Made by a program: the position numbers and the translations under genes
Shown here: positions 25,662 to 34,410 of the stretch, piece by piece
Position numbering within the stretch: the stretch's first letter is position 1
Layout of the letters: each line of letters opens with the position of its first letter
Notes under the pieces: model-generated
Database searches by the model: none
What the model was told of the DNA's origin: nothing
The model's input: only the letters and a program-made list of their open reading frames with translations
NCBI GenBank assembly: GCA_050246015.1
Contig: JBFWWU010000002.1
Span: 186,001-250,000, forward strand
Direction: 5' to 3'
Length of the DNA stretch: 64,000 nt
DNA from: JTS-AC122 sp050246015
Lineage (GTDB): Bacteria > Planctomycetota > Phycisphaerae > Phycisphaerales > UBA1924

Positions 25662-26324
25662 GTGCCTATCCGAAACGCCGCGGTGCTGCTGGTTGGACTG
25701 TCGATCCTGGTGAGCGCCGGGGGCGGGTGCGCCTCGACGCGCATCGCGCTCAACGAGCGGCTCGGGTACACCAAGCGCGAGCAACTCGTTGACCGCGTGA
25801 AGGACGCGCGCGACGAGCAGGTGGGCGCCAAGAAGCAGTTCTCCAGCGCGCTGGAGGAGTTCAAGGCGATCACCGGGGTGACGACCCCCGCGGACCTGGA
25901 GAAGCAGTATTCCAAGATCGAATCGGCGTACGAACGGAGCACGGAGAAGGCCGGCGGGGTGAGCGAGCGGATCGCGAGCGTCGAGCGCGTCGCCAACCTG
26001 CTGTTCGCCGAATGGCGCGAGGAGATCAAGCAGATCTCGGCGGACGACGCGAAGCGGGCGAGCCAGGATCAACTGGCGCGAACGCAGAGCGAGTACGAGC
26101 AACTGCTGGGGGCGATGAAGTCGGCGGAATCCAAGATGCAGCCGGTGCTGACGGCGCTCAACGACAGGCGGCTGCTGCTGAAGCACAGCCTGAACGCGGC
26201 GGCGATCGCGTCGCTGCAGGGGAACCTGGCGCAACTTCAGACCGATATTGACTCGCTGATCGCCGAGATGGAAGCCGCGATCAACGAGGCCAACGCGTTC
26301 ATCGACCGCTCGTCGGCGAAGTAG
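25662..26324 (+). CDS. DUF2959 family lipoprotein
   Basis: 220 aa, GTG start (25662) with GGAG 9-12 bases upstream. The lipoprotein signal ends SAGGGC (Cys23), so the protein is probably attached to a membrane. The mature part is almost all helical, with the family start LGYTKREQLVDRVKDARDEQ, KKQFSSALEEFKAITG, VANLLFAEWREEIKQIS and a C-terminal coiled coil (LAQLQTDIDSLIAEMEAAIN). Function of the family is unknown. It converges with the prepilin gene (25 bp between stops). Confidence 0.85.
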   Translation: MPIRNAAVLLVGLSILVSAGGGCASTRIALNERLGYTKREQLVDRVKDARDEQVGAKKQFSSALEEFKAITGVTTPADLEKQYSKIESAYERSTEKAGGVSERIASVERVANLLFAEWREEIKQISADDAKRASQDQLARTQSEYEQLLGAMKSAESKMQPVLTALNDRRLLLKHSLNAAAIASLQGNLAQLQTDIDSLIAEMEAAINEANAFIDRSSAK

Positions 26325-26349
26325 GGCGTGGCGGCGCGGGCGGGGCGTG

Positions 26350-27261
26350 TCAATCGATGGTCTGGACGCGCTGGCTGCGACTGGACTGGATGACGTTGAT
26401 GCTCCGCGGGCGGTTATCCGCGGTGCTGAAGAACGTATCCTGGATGTTGCCGGTGATGAAGTCGGCGTGCCCATCGGTGAAGGCGAAGTTGCCGCCGCGT
26501 TTGCCGTGGTTGTCATAGGGGCCGTAGAACCCGGGCATGGTGCCGGCGGCGGCGGCATTGGCGCTGTTGCCCCCGCCCCCGCCGTACCAGGCGTCCACGG
26601 AGACGTCGGGCCCGTCGGTTTCGTCGCCCCAGAAGGGGGTTGGGTTGGGAATGGCGGACTCGTCGGTTCGAAGCCCGGCGATGTAGAGGTAACTGATGTT
26701 GTAACTGATGACATCGGTGTCATCGCGCGGCTCGCGTGGCTGCTTCACGGTGGCGGTGGCGTAGTTGCCGGCGCCGGGCGGGACGAGCGGGCCGTAGTAC
26801 CGGTCTTCCTTGTCGGCCGGGCAAAGCAATGTGCCGAACCCATCGAGGAACCCGTCCATGAGCGGAGTGGTGTTGCCGTTGGCGTACGCCGCGGTCAGCG
26901 GATTGCCCGTCAGCCCGACGTATCCGCGATCGCCGGAACTTGGAGAAGTGGCATCGCCGAGTTGGAAGAGGCTGAAGAGCCCGGCGACGCCCCCGTAGAC
27001 GTATTGACCGTCGAGGACGTTGGGATTGTTGAAGGACGCGGGGCGCGGCATGACGGGGAACCAGTCCTTCCAGGTGTTGGCGTAGGTGGTCATGGCCGTG
27101 CTCATCTGCTGGCAGTGTGCCAGGCATTTGGAGAGGCGGGACGCATCGCGCGCCTTGCTCATCGCGGGGAGGAGGATGCCGACCATGATGGCGATGATGG
27201 CGATGACGACGAGCAGTTCGATCAGCGTAAACGCGCGCCGAGAACCGACGTGACGTGACAT
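26350..27261 (-). CDS. Prepilin-type pseudopilin with FTDGH C-terminal motif
   Basis: 303 aa. N-terminal prepilin signature RRAFTLIELLVVIAIIAIMV (residues about 8-27), with cleavage expected after Ala10 and methylation of Phe11; Ala instead of Gly at -1 is common in planctomycetes. A lollipop-like soluble domain follows, with NTWKDWFPVMPRP, LLCPADKED and the C-terminal FAFTDGHADFITG block of the large planctomycete prepilin family (H-x9-DG type). Start at 27261: GGAG lies 6-9 bases before it, and a second in-frame ATG (27282) is 21 bases upstream. A promoter with an overlapping LacI-type operator lies at 27354-27382. Confidence 0.88.
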   Translation of the reverse strand: MSRHVGSRRAFTLIELLVVIAIIAIMVGILLPAMSKARDASRLSKCLAHCQQMSTAMTTYANTWKDWFPVMPRPASFNNPNVLDGQYVYGGVAGLFSLFQLGDATSPSSGDRGYVGLTGNPLTAAYANGNTTPLMDGFLDGFGTLLCPADKEDRYYGPLVPPGAGNYATATVKQPREPRDDTDVISYNISYLYIAGLRTDESAIPNPTPFWGDETDGPDVSVDAWYGGGGGNSANAAAAGTMPGFYGPYDNHGKRGGNFAFTDGHADFITGNIQDTFFSTADNRPRSINVIQSSRSQRVQTID

Positions 27262-27353
27262 GCTCCGCTCCTTTGAAGACATCCGGGCTCCTGGCCGAGG
27301 GCGCACGGACAACGCTGGGCTAGTCAACATGGTGCCCTCTTGGATGATGCAAC

Positions 27354-27382
27354 AGTGTAATCGATTACACAATCATGGGCAA
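27354..27382 (-). promoter_or_regulatory. Candidate sigma-70 promoter with overlapping LacI-type operator
   Basis: Read on the minus strand: TTGCCC (27382-27377), 17-bp spacer, TACACT (27359-27354). Each hexamer matches 4 of 6 consensus bases. The perfect 16-bp palindrome GTGTAATCGATTACAC (27355-27370) with the central CG typical of LacI/GalR operators covers the -10 box and part of the spacer, which fits repression of the prepilin gene whose start is 93 bp downstream. The cognate regulator is not in this window. Confidence 0.6.
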
Positions 27383-27471
27383 CCGAACAAACTCCCGGCC
27401 GCTGTGCAAGGTCGAATTTCTGGGTGGCATGAGGAAAATCGGGTGGTGAGGCGGGGGACGAGGGGGTATTG

Positions 27472-27486
27472 TTGTAAACGCATTCA
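27472..27486 (+). promoter_or_regulatory. Second LacI/GalR-type operator (cre-like)
   Basis: TTGTAAACGCATTCA fits the degenerate pattern WTGNAANCGNWNNCW at every position. It lies 102 bp downstream of the palindrome at 27355 and 67 bp before the start of the dockerin protein gene, so it could act on that gene or form a loop with the first site. A single degenerate match alone would be weak evidence. Confidence 0.4.
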
Positions 27487-27552
27487 TTCGGACCCCGATG
27501 TGTGAACGGGGAGAAGTGCTGTGAGATGACTCGTGAAAAGGAGTGATGTTTC

Positions 27553-29712
27553 ATGCGCCGCAATCACGTCGTGACTGTGGGGGTGTTGCTGTGTGTCGCC
27601 GGGACCGCGATGGCGCAGCCGGTGATCGATGGCCGGCTCGCCGGCGACAACTCGTTCTACGGCCCGCCCAAGTGGGTGCAGAGCAATCCGACCCAGTTCG
27701 GCGACAGCCGACCGGACATTCAGCCGCCGTGTTCGGGAGTCGGCAACGGAATCACCATCGGCCTCAACAACTCCAATATCGGCGGCGTGAACGGCGCCGA
27801 CGCCATCGACGCCCCCAATGTCACCACCGGGATTGAAATCCGCATTCCGCTCGCCGAACTCGGCAATCCCGCCGGCGCCATCAGAGTCACGGGGTTCATC
27901 AACTCCAACGATCACGGGTTCATGTCGAACCAGGTGATCGGGTCGCTCCCCCCCGGAACCGGAAACCTGGGCGATCCACGAAACGTCAACTTTGACGATA
28001 CCACGGGCGGCATCGCTGGGTCTCAGTTCGTGACCATCGTCCCAACAGGCTGTTCCATCGCCGGCGCCGGCCCGCAAATCGACGGCGATCTGGCGAGCGA
28101 CCCGAACTGGGGCGCCATTCTTTCCGTGCAGGGGAACGCGACCGGCTTCGGTGATTCCAACATCGGCGTCATCGACTTCGCCAACGGCTCGGAACTTGAC
28201 GGGCTCTACGGCTTCATCTGCACGACCGACCCGGACGGACCGGGAGGCCAACCCGCGCAGCCTTACCTCTATCTCCTCTTCACCGGGAACCTGGAATCCA
28301 ACTTCAACAAGTTCGATCTGTTCATCGACAGCGTCGCCGGCGGCCAGCATCGGCTCCGCGGCGACAACCCCGACGTCGATTTCAACGGCCTGAATCGGAT
28401 GGGCGATAACAACGGGTCCAACGGCCTGACCTTCGACGACGGCTTCGACGCGGACTATTACCTCCAGTTCACCTGCGGCGACACCGGCGGAGGGAACTTC
28501 GCCACGTTTGCGAGCTTTGCGGAGATCCTGACCAACGGGGGCGGACGCGGGTCCTTCATCGGCTCCGGCGGCGCGGGGAGCATGCCGCTGAACGGCTCGG
28601 TCGTCTGTGATCCTCGCGTTCCCGACGCGGGATTCTCGATCGGGTCCGAGATCGACTCGGTGTATTCCTACATCGATTCAGCCAATGAGAAGGTGTATCT
28701 CCTGGTGACCGGGAACCTGCAGAACAGTTCCGCCGCCAAACTCAACCTGTTCTGGGATTGCAACGGCAACCCGATGGGAGATGAGGGGCAGAACGTGATC
28801 CGCAATGACAACGTGCAGATCAGTGAAGCCGAAGGGGGCAACGGCGCGCTCAACCGCTTCGCGACCAATGGCACGGACCCGGGGCTGACGTTCGACGCGG
28901 GGTTTGCGCCGGATTACTACATGAACTTCCATTACGAGGCGACCCCCATCCGCAACGTGCTGGACGCGGCGCTGCTGCGCACCAACGGGCGCGAAGAACT
29001 CCCGACCACCGCCAGCCTGGACTACGGCTCGTTCTGCGGGGTCAACGTCGCCAACAACCCGATCCCCTTCGATGGCACGAACTTCACGGACTTCACGGGA
29101 CCGGCGGGGATGATCTTCCAGGACGGCTTCCGCCCGAATATTTTCTCTGCCTACCCGCCGCGGGAGTCGTACCGGACGCTCATCGAGGCGATCTTCAACC
29201 AGGGGATCATGGACCAGGACGCGTACAACGCGTTCATCCCGACGTTCGCCCGGCCGGGGCTCATCATGGCCGCCGGTAACAACTCCAACATCGGCGGCGT
29301 CACGGATACCGACGCCGCCAACGCGGCGGACGCCACGACGGGGCTTGAAGTCGTCATCACGTTCGAGGAACTTGGATGGGACGGGACGAGCCCGCTGCGC
29401 CTGGCGGGATTCATCTGCAACGGGGACTTCACGTTCGTCTCGAACCAGGTGATCGGCAGCCTGCCACCGGGCTTCGGCAACCTCGCGGAGCCGCGAACCG
29501 TCAACTTCGCGAACTACGCGGGTGACCAGTGGGTGCTGCTCAATGGCGCGCCGTGTCCGGCCGACTGGAACAACGACGGGATCGCCAACTCGCAGGACTT
29601 CTTCGACTTCCTCGTCGATTTCTTCGCGGGAGACGCCGATTTCAACAACGACAACACGACCAACTCGCAGGACTTCTTTGACTTCCTGGTCGCGTTCTTC
29701 GCAGGGTGCTGA
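27553..29712 (+). CDS. Secreted protein with duplicated segment and C-terminal GC-type dockerin
   Basis: 719 aa. Signal peptide MRRNHVVTVGVLLCVAGTAMA, with cleavage after AMA. Two related segments are far apart: GLNNSNIGGVNGADA ... FMSNQVIGSLPPGTGNL (about 74-140) and AGNNSNIGGVTDTDA ... FVSNQVIGSLPPGFGNL (about 574-640). Between them lie blocks with SVYSYIDSANEKVYLLVTGN and LYLYLLFTGN-type strands (about 235-265 and 370-395), suggesting a further repeat. The C-terminus (about 669-719) has two dockerin half-repeats, ADWNNDGIANSQDFFDF and ADFNNDNTTNSQDFFDF, followed by a terminal Cys. AAAAGGAG lies 8 bases before the ATG. It is probably extracellular; no catalytic motif was recognised. Confidence 0.85.
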   Translation: MRRNHVVTVGVLLCVAGTAMAQPVIDGRLAGDNSFYGPPKWVQSNPTQFGDSRPDIQPPCSGVGNGITIGLNNSNIGGVNGADAIDAPNVTTGIEIRIPLAELGNPAGAIRVTGFINSNDHGFMSNQVIGSLPPGTGNLGDPRNVNFDDTTGGIAGSQFVTIVPTGCSIAGAGPQIDGDLASDPNWGAILSVQGNATGFGDSNIGVIDFANGSELDGLYGFICTTDPDGPGGQPAQPYLYLLFTGNLESNFNKFDLFIDSVAGGQHRLRGDNPDVDFNGLNRMGDNNGSNGLTFDDGFDADYYLQFTCGDTGGGNFATFASFAEILTNGGGRGSFIGSGGAGSMPLNGSVVCDPRVPDAGFSIGSEIDSVYSYIDSANEKVYLLVTGNLQNSSAAKLNLFWDCNGNPMGDEGQNVIRNDNVQISEAEGGNGALNRFATNGTDPGLTFDAGFAPDYYMNFHYEATPIRNVLDAALLRTNGREELPTTASLDYGSFCGVNVANNPIPFDGTNFTDFTGPAGMIFQDGFRPNIFSAYPPRESYRTLIEAIFNQGIMDQDAYNAFIPTFARPGLIMAAGNNSNIGGVTDTDAANAADATTGLEVVITFEELGWDGTSPLRLAGFICNGDFTFVSNQVIGSLPPGFGNLAEPRTVNFANYAGDQWVLLNGAPCPADWNNDGIANSQDFFDFLVDFFAGDADFNNDNTTNSQDFFDFLVAFFAGC

Positions 29713-30047
29713 ACTGAATTTGCAGCGCCAGATCGCGGAAGAGGCTTGAAGAGGCGGGCGGGACGCCCGCTCCACTCGGAGACTGAACCGCGTACGAACG
29801 AACACCTTCTGGCACGTACCCCAACCCGCGCTTCGGCGCGGGTTTTTTTTCGGGTCGAGTGCTGACCCAATGCGTTTGCTATCGAATCCGTGACGGCATG
29901 GCCGATTTTCACCGAGACGCGGCGGGCCGGTCGGCCATGTACCATTTCTCGCGTCCAATCAATTCGGCAATACCCACCCTCTGCCACCCCTCGCCCTCGC
30001 CCCGCCCTCCCGTTCCCCCAACGCCCAGTCCTCGAATGGAGTCCACG
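29713..30047 (+). other. Intergenic region, 335 bp, between dockerin protein and DUF4139 gene
   Basis: Apart from the terminator at 29825-29850, the first ~100 bp hold an inverted GC-rich block (GCGGGCGGGACGCCCGC near 29753). The last ~190 bp (29860-30047) must hold the promoter of the DUF4139 gene but no clear -35/-10 pair was seen. An open frame starting at 29859 runs into the DUF4139 gene, but its first 63 codons look non-coding. Confidence 0.4.
29825..29850 (+). terminator. Rho-independent terminator
   Basis: CCCGCGC and GCGCGGG form a 7-bp stem closed by a UUCG tetraloop (29825-29842) and are followed by eight T (29843-29850). It ends the transcript of the dockerin protein whose stop is 113 bp upstream. 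Confidence 0.92.
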
Positions 30048-32264
30048 ATGTCCACCTCTGGCTCTCGCATCTGCCGCCTGGCCCTGGTACTCTGCGCGGG
30101 CGCCGCGTGTTCGCTTCCGCTGGGAATCACAGGCGCGGCGTGCGCGCAGGGGTCGCCGGCCGGCGCGACCCGCGACGCGGCCGCACAGTCTGACCCGCTC
30201 CCGATCCGGAAGATCACGCTGTACCGATCTGGAGTGGGGTTCTTCGAGCGCGAGGGCGCGATCCAGGGGGACGCGCACATCCAGCTTCGCTTCAATACGG
30301 AGCAGATTAACGACATCATCAAGTCGATGGTGGTGCTTGATCGATCCGGCGGCAAGATCGACGCGATCTCATACGGATCCAAGGAACCCATCGCGCGCCG
30401 GCTCGCGTCGTTCGGGGTGAATATCGCCGGGAATCCGTCGATCCCCGAACTGCTGGACCAACTGCGGGGCGCGCCGATCCGCGTGACGGCGGGCGAGTCG
30501 ATCACCGGCACGATCATGGGCGTGGAAGACCGGCTCGTTCCCGCCGGCAAGGACCAGGCGCCGATCGAGCAGCCGCACGTGAATCTCCTGACGGCGACGG
30601 GGATCCGGACGATTGCGGTGAGCGGCATGTCGTCGTTCGAGATCCTTGACGCGGAACTTTCAGCGGAGCTCAACAAGGCGCTGGGGGCGCTGGCGGAGTA
30701 TCGGGCCGACCGGTTCAAGACGGTGGATCTGCATTTTTCGGCGAACGGCCAAGCGGGCTCGCGGAGCGTCGTCGTGGGGTATGTGCAGGAATCGCCGGTG
30801 TGGAAAGTCTCGTACCGGCTGCTGCTGCCCGATGAGCCCGGCGCCGCGCGCACGGACAAGAAGTCGTCGCTGAATGTCCAGGGGTGGGCGATCGTCGAGA
30901 ACAACACGGATCAGGATTGGCAGGACGTGCGGCTGGCGCTGGTGTCGGGAAGGCCGGTGTCGTTCCAGATGGATCTGTACGAGCCGTTGTACCTGTCGCG
31001 TCCGTTCATCCCGGTGCCGACGATTCCCGGGGTGTCGCCGCGGGCGTACTCGGGAGGGATGGACGGGGCGCTGGGGAAGGCGCTGGCGAGTGTGGGCCAG
31101 TCGCCGTTCCGGGACGATCAGTCCGACGAAGACGCGCGGGCGCGGCGCCGATCCGCCGGGCGAGAGATGGCCAAGTCGGCTCCCGGCTCGCCGCCGGCCG
31201 CGGAACCCCCGATGGAGGCCAAGTCCGCGTACACGGGACTGAGCGCGTTCGACATGGCCACGTACGCCGCGGCGTCGGCGGCGGGCGCCGCGGAGGTCGG
31301 CGAGGTCTTCCAGTACGAACTCGCTTCACCGGTCACGATCGAGCGACAGCGCTCGGCGATGATCCCGATCATGTCCGCCAATCTCTCGGGGAGGCGTGTG
31401 AGCATCTTCAACGCCGGGGACGGGAACGAGCACCCGATGCGCGGCGTCGAACTCAAGAATGACTCGGATCTCCAACTCCTGCCCGGGCCCATCAGCGTGT
31501 TCGATACCAGCGACGGGAAGTCGGCGTACGCCGGCGACGCGCAGATCGGGCATGTGTCGCAGGGGGATAAGCGCCTGCTTGCCTACGCGGTGGATCTGGA
31601 CGTGACGGCGCTGGTGAAGCCGGAATCGAACTCCACCGTGACCAAGGTGCGCATCGTTGACGGCATGTTCGAGCAAACGGTGAAGACGCGGAACACGACC
31701 GCGTACGCGTTCAAGAACGCCGACCAGAAGCGCGATCGGCTGATCGTGCTCGAGCACGCGAAGCTCGATGGGTGGAAACTGATGAGCCCGGACAAGCCCA
31801 GCGAGGAAGCCCAGGGCATCTACCGCTTCGAGGTCCCCGTCGCGCGCGAGAAGACCGAGACCGTGACCGTGGTGCAGGAACGGGTCGATTGGCAGCGTGT
31901 CGGCGTCACGAGCATCGACACCGCCACCATTCTGCAATACCACAAGGACGGGAGGCTCTCCGACAAGGTGCTCGAGACCGTGCGAGAGATCGGCAAGCGT
32001 CAGGCGGCGATCAACGACGCCGAGCGCTCGATGCAGGAGTTCGACCGGCAGATCAGCGCGATCAACCAGGATCAGTCGCGGATCCGCGAGAACATGGGAC
32101 GCATCGACAAGAACAGCCAGTTGTACGCTCGCTACATGACGAAGTTGACCGAGCAGGAGACCCAACTCGAGGACCTGACGACCAAGCGGGCCGAGGCGCA
32201 GGCCAACCGCGATACGCTGCGCCAGCGGCTCGATGAATACATCCGGACGCTGAATGTTGATTGA
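30048..32264 (+). CDS. DUF4139 domain-containing secreted protein
   Basis: 738 aa. A signal peptide (MSTSGSRICRLALVLCAGAA ... GAACAQG) precedes the start of the domain at about residue 48 (RKITLYRSGVGFFEREG). The core has FNTEQINDIIKSMVVLDRSG, VVVGYVQESPVWKVSYRLLL, GWAIVENNTDQDWQDVRLAL and the SGRPVSFQMDLY strand block characteristic of DUF4139, with a low-complexity insertion (about 350-410). The last ~75 residues form a coiled coil (ERSMQEFDRQISAINQDQSR). Start at 30048 has GGAG 7-10 bases before it; an in-frame ATG 12 bases upstream lacks such a site. Family function is unknown, and it is probably periplasmic or surface-bound. Confidence 0.82.
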   Translation: MSTSGSRICRLALVLCAGAACSLPLGITGAACAQGSPAGATRDAAAQSDPLPIRKITLYRSGVGFFEREGAIQGDAHIQLRFNTEQINDIIKSMVVLDRSGGKIDAISYGSKEPIARRLASFGVNIAGNPSIPELLDQLRGAPIRVTAGESITGTIMGVEDRLVPAGKDQAPIEQPHVNLLTATGIRTIAVSGMSSFEILDAELSAELNKALGALAEYRADRFKTVDLHFSANGQAGSRSVVVGYVQESPVWKVSYRLLLPDEPGAARTDKKSSLNVQGWAIVENNTDQDWQDVRLALVSGRPVSFQMDLYEPLYLSRPFIPVPTIPGVSPRAYSGGMDGALGKALASVGQSPFRDDQSDEDARARRRSAGREMAKSAPGSPPAAEPPMEAKSAYTGLSAFDMATYAAASAAGAAEVGEVFQYELASPVTIERQRSAMIPIMSANLSGRRVSIFNAGDGNEHPMRGVELKNDSDLQLLPGPISVFDTSDGKSAYAGDAQIGHVSQGDKRLLAYAVDLDVTALVKPESNSTVTKVRIVDGMFEQTVKTRNTTAYAFKNADQKRDRLIVLEHAKLDGWKLMSPDKPSEEAQGIYRFEVPVAREKTETVTVVQERVDWQRVGVTSIDTATILQYHKDGRLSDKVLETVREIGKRQAAINDAERSMQEFDRQISAINQDQSRIRENMGRIDKNSQLYARYMTKLTEQETQLEDLTTKRAEAQANRDTLRQRLDEYIRTLNVD

Positions 32265-32278
32265 GAGGGTCCTCGCGT

Positions 32279-32332
32279 GGGGCGAGGGGGGGGGAGGGGC
32301 AGGAGGGGGAGGAGGGAGGGGAGGGGGGGGGC
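32279..32332 (+). repeat. G-rich tract with G-quadruplex potential
   Basis: 54 bp almost entirely of G with a few A and C, with runs such as nine G at 32286-32294 and nine G near 32323-32331. It lies between the stop of the DUF4139 gene and the histidine kinase start (34 bp further on). Multiple runs of four or more G satisfy the usual criteria for quadruplex formation in the transcript or the DNA. Confidence 0.7.
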
Positions 32333-32366
32333 GTGCCGCCGCGGGGGCCGCTCCTAAACTCCATCG

Positions 32367-34139
32367 ATGTGGCGCGGCATCTCACTGGCGAACAAGTGCC
32401 TGCTGCTCTTCGGCGCTGCCGTGGCGCTGATTATTGTCGCCGCGCTCTCGGTGCCGTGGCTCCGCATGAACACGCTGGTGGACGAGGGGGAGTACGAGAC
32501 ATCGCGGCAGTTGGTGAACGAGTGGCAGAGTCGGCAGGTGAGGGAGGCGGCGGAAGCATCCAACCCCGGGGGGCGTGCGGCCGCGCCGGAGCCCGCGGCG
32601 CCCGTTCCGGAGGCCAGTCCCGCCGCGCCGCTCGCGGCCGCCGAGCAGCCCGCGGTGAAGAAGGAGAACCTGACGTCGGGGACGATCGTGTCGCTGACGC
32701 TGGACGCGGCCCGGCTGAAGCGTGACGACGATTGGTTCATCGGAGCCGCGCTGGATGCCTTGGCGATCGACCGGGATCGCAGCGAGCATCATGAAGTTGA
32801 GTGGGAGACGACCGCGCGGCGGTACCACTACGCGCGGGCCATCCGCGACGACTCGGGCGCCATCACGGAGCTCATCGTGCTCAACCGCACGTCGCGTGCC
32901 GCCGCGCGCCAGATTATCGTCAACACGGCGTACATGCTCAGCGCGGGGCTGATCGCCGGGGGTGTGGCGATCCTGGTGTTCTATCTCATCACGGACAAGA
33001 TCATCCTGCGTCCGGTCCGAACCCTCAAGGACACCGCCGAGCTCATCCGCGAGGGCGACATGGCGACGCGATCGGACATCACGACGGGCGACGAGTTCGA
33101 GGAGCTCAGCGAGACGTTCAACCAGATGGTCGAGCGGCTCGCGACGACGCAGGACCAGCTCCGCGCGATCAACAAGTCGCTGGATCTGAAGCTCAACGAA
33201 CTGGCCGAGCGCAATGTATCGCTGTACGAATCCGCGAAACTCAAGGGGGAGTTCCTGGCGAGCGTGAGCCATGAACTTCGCACCCCGATGAACTCCATCA
33301 TCGGGTTCACGGATCTGCTGCTGGAGATCTGCGAGCGGGAAGCGGCGGCGGGGGACGATTCGTCGCGCCTGGTGAAGCGTCGCCGGTACCTGGAGAACAT
33401 CCGCACCAGCGGGACGAACCTGCTGGAGATGATCAACGGGCTGCTGGACATGGCCAAGATCGAGGCGGGCAAAATGGAGTTGCATGTCGAACCGGTGAGC
33501 GTGCAGGACATGTGCGAGGGGCTGATCGCGATGATGCGGCCGCTGGCGGACCGGGCGGGGGTGGAACTGGTGCCGGAGATCGCCGCGGACATCCCGATCA
33601 TCCAGACCGACGCGAAGAAGTGCCAGCAGATTGTGTTCAATCTGCTGTCCAACGCGGTGAAGTTCACGGGCGTCGCCGCGGCCCAGGCGCAGGCGAGCGC
33701 CGCGGCCCACTGGGCGCCCAACGGCTCCGCGTCGGCCCATCAATCGTCACCCACCCCGCCTTCGCCGCGCCCGGCACGCGTGACGCTGCGTGCCGAGCGC
33801 CTGATCGATCGCGGGGCGGCGGACTCGGCCGCCGACCGGGTGCGCATCAGCGTGCTGGACACGGGCCCGGGCATCGCCCCGGAAGACCAGAGCATCATCT
33901 TCGAGAAGTTCCGTCAACTCGAATCGGGGCACACCAAGCGCCACGCGGGCACCGGGCTGGGCCTGGCGATCTCGAAGGAGTTCGCGCACATGCTGCAGGG
34001 GGAGATCCAACTTCAGAGCGAACTGGGGCGCGGGTCGATGTTCAGCGTCATCCTGCCGCTGAAGGTGGATCTGAGCCGTGTGGAAGAACATCGGCTGGAA
34101 ATGGCGTTCCGGGGGTCGCTCGCCGGGCGCCGCGCCTGA
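32367..34139 (+). CDS. Membrane sensor histidine kinase (HAMP-HisKA-HATPase)
   Basis: 590 aa. TM1 at about 11-31 (CLLLFGAAVALIIVAALSVP), an Ala/Pro-rich periplasmic loop to about 190, TM2 at about 192-210 (LSAGLIAGGVAILVFYLITD), a HAMP domain (IILRPVRTLKDTAELIREGD), a coiled coil, then HisKA with FLASVSHELRTPMNSIIGFT (His302 is the phosphorylated residue) and HATPase with N-box NLLSNAVKFTG (about 425), G1 DTGPGIAPED and G2 GTGLGLAISKE. A ~40-residue Ala/Pro/Ser insertion sits just after the N-box. No receiver domain is fused and no regulator is adjacent; the orphan receiver at 54802 is a possible partner. Start is preceded by a G-rich tract. Confidence 0.92.
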   Translation: MWRGISLANKCLLLFGAAVALIIVAALSVPWLRMNTLVDEGEYETSRQLVNEWQSRQVREAAEASNPGGRAAAPEPAAPVPEASPAAPLAAAEQPAVKKENLTSGTIVSLTLDAARLKRDDDWFIGAALDALAIDRDRSEHHEVEWETTARRYHYARAIRDDSGAITELIVLNRTSRAAARQIIVNTAYMLSAGLIAGGVAILVFYLITDKIILRPVRTLKDTAELIREGDMATRSDITTGDEFEELSETFNQMVERLATTQDQLRAINKSLDLKLNELAERNVSLYESAKLKGEFLASVSHELRTPMNSIIGFTDLLLEICEREAAAGDDSSRLVKRRRYLENIRTSGTNLLEMINGLLDMAKIEAGKMELHVEPVSVQDMCEGLIAMMRPLADRAGVELVPEIAADIPIIQTDAKKCQQIVFNLLSNAVKFTGVAAAQAQASAAAHWAPNGSASAHQSSPTPPSPRPARVTLRAERLIDRGAADSAADRVRISVLDTGPGIAPEDQSIIFEKFRQLESGHTKRHAGTGLGLAISKEFAHMLQGEIQLQSELGRGSMFSVILPLKVDLSRVEEHRLEMAFRGSLAGRRA

Positions 34140-34161
34140 TGCCCCGCGCCAACAATCCCGC

Positions 34162-34410
34162 ATGGCCGCTCAACCTATCTGCCTGGTCTGCCAGGAACCG
34201 ATGCTCAAAGGGTTCATCACCGATATCGGCACCGGCATGATCAATCTCCCCCGCTGGTGCATGGGCGAACCCCAGCACAGTTTCTGGACCGGCGAAGCAG
34301 GACGCGAGCAACTCAGCCACGGGCTCAAGGTCGTCGCTTATCGCTGTCCCAAGTGCGAGGCCCTTCGCCTCTACGCGCCGTCCGAGTCGGGCCCGCTCGA
34401 CAAGGCGTAG
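34162..34410 (+). CDS. Small zinc-ribbon protein
   Basis: 82 aa. Two CxxC pairs: CLVCQEPM (about 7-10) and CPKCEALRLYA (about 64-67), forming a zinc ribbon with the spacer GFITDIGTGMINLPRWCMGE and a Trp-rich centre. This resembles small planctomycete ribbon proteins of the DUF6487 kind. The ATG at 34162 follows 22 bp after the kinase stop, so the gene is probably co-transcribed. Role unknown. Confidence 0.65.
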   Translation: MAAQPICLVCQEPMLKGFITDIGTGMINLPRWCMGEPQHSFWTGEAGREQLSHGLKVVAYRCPKCEALRLYAPSESGPLDKA

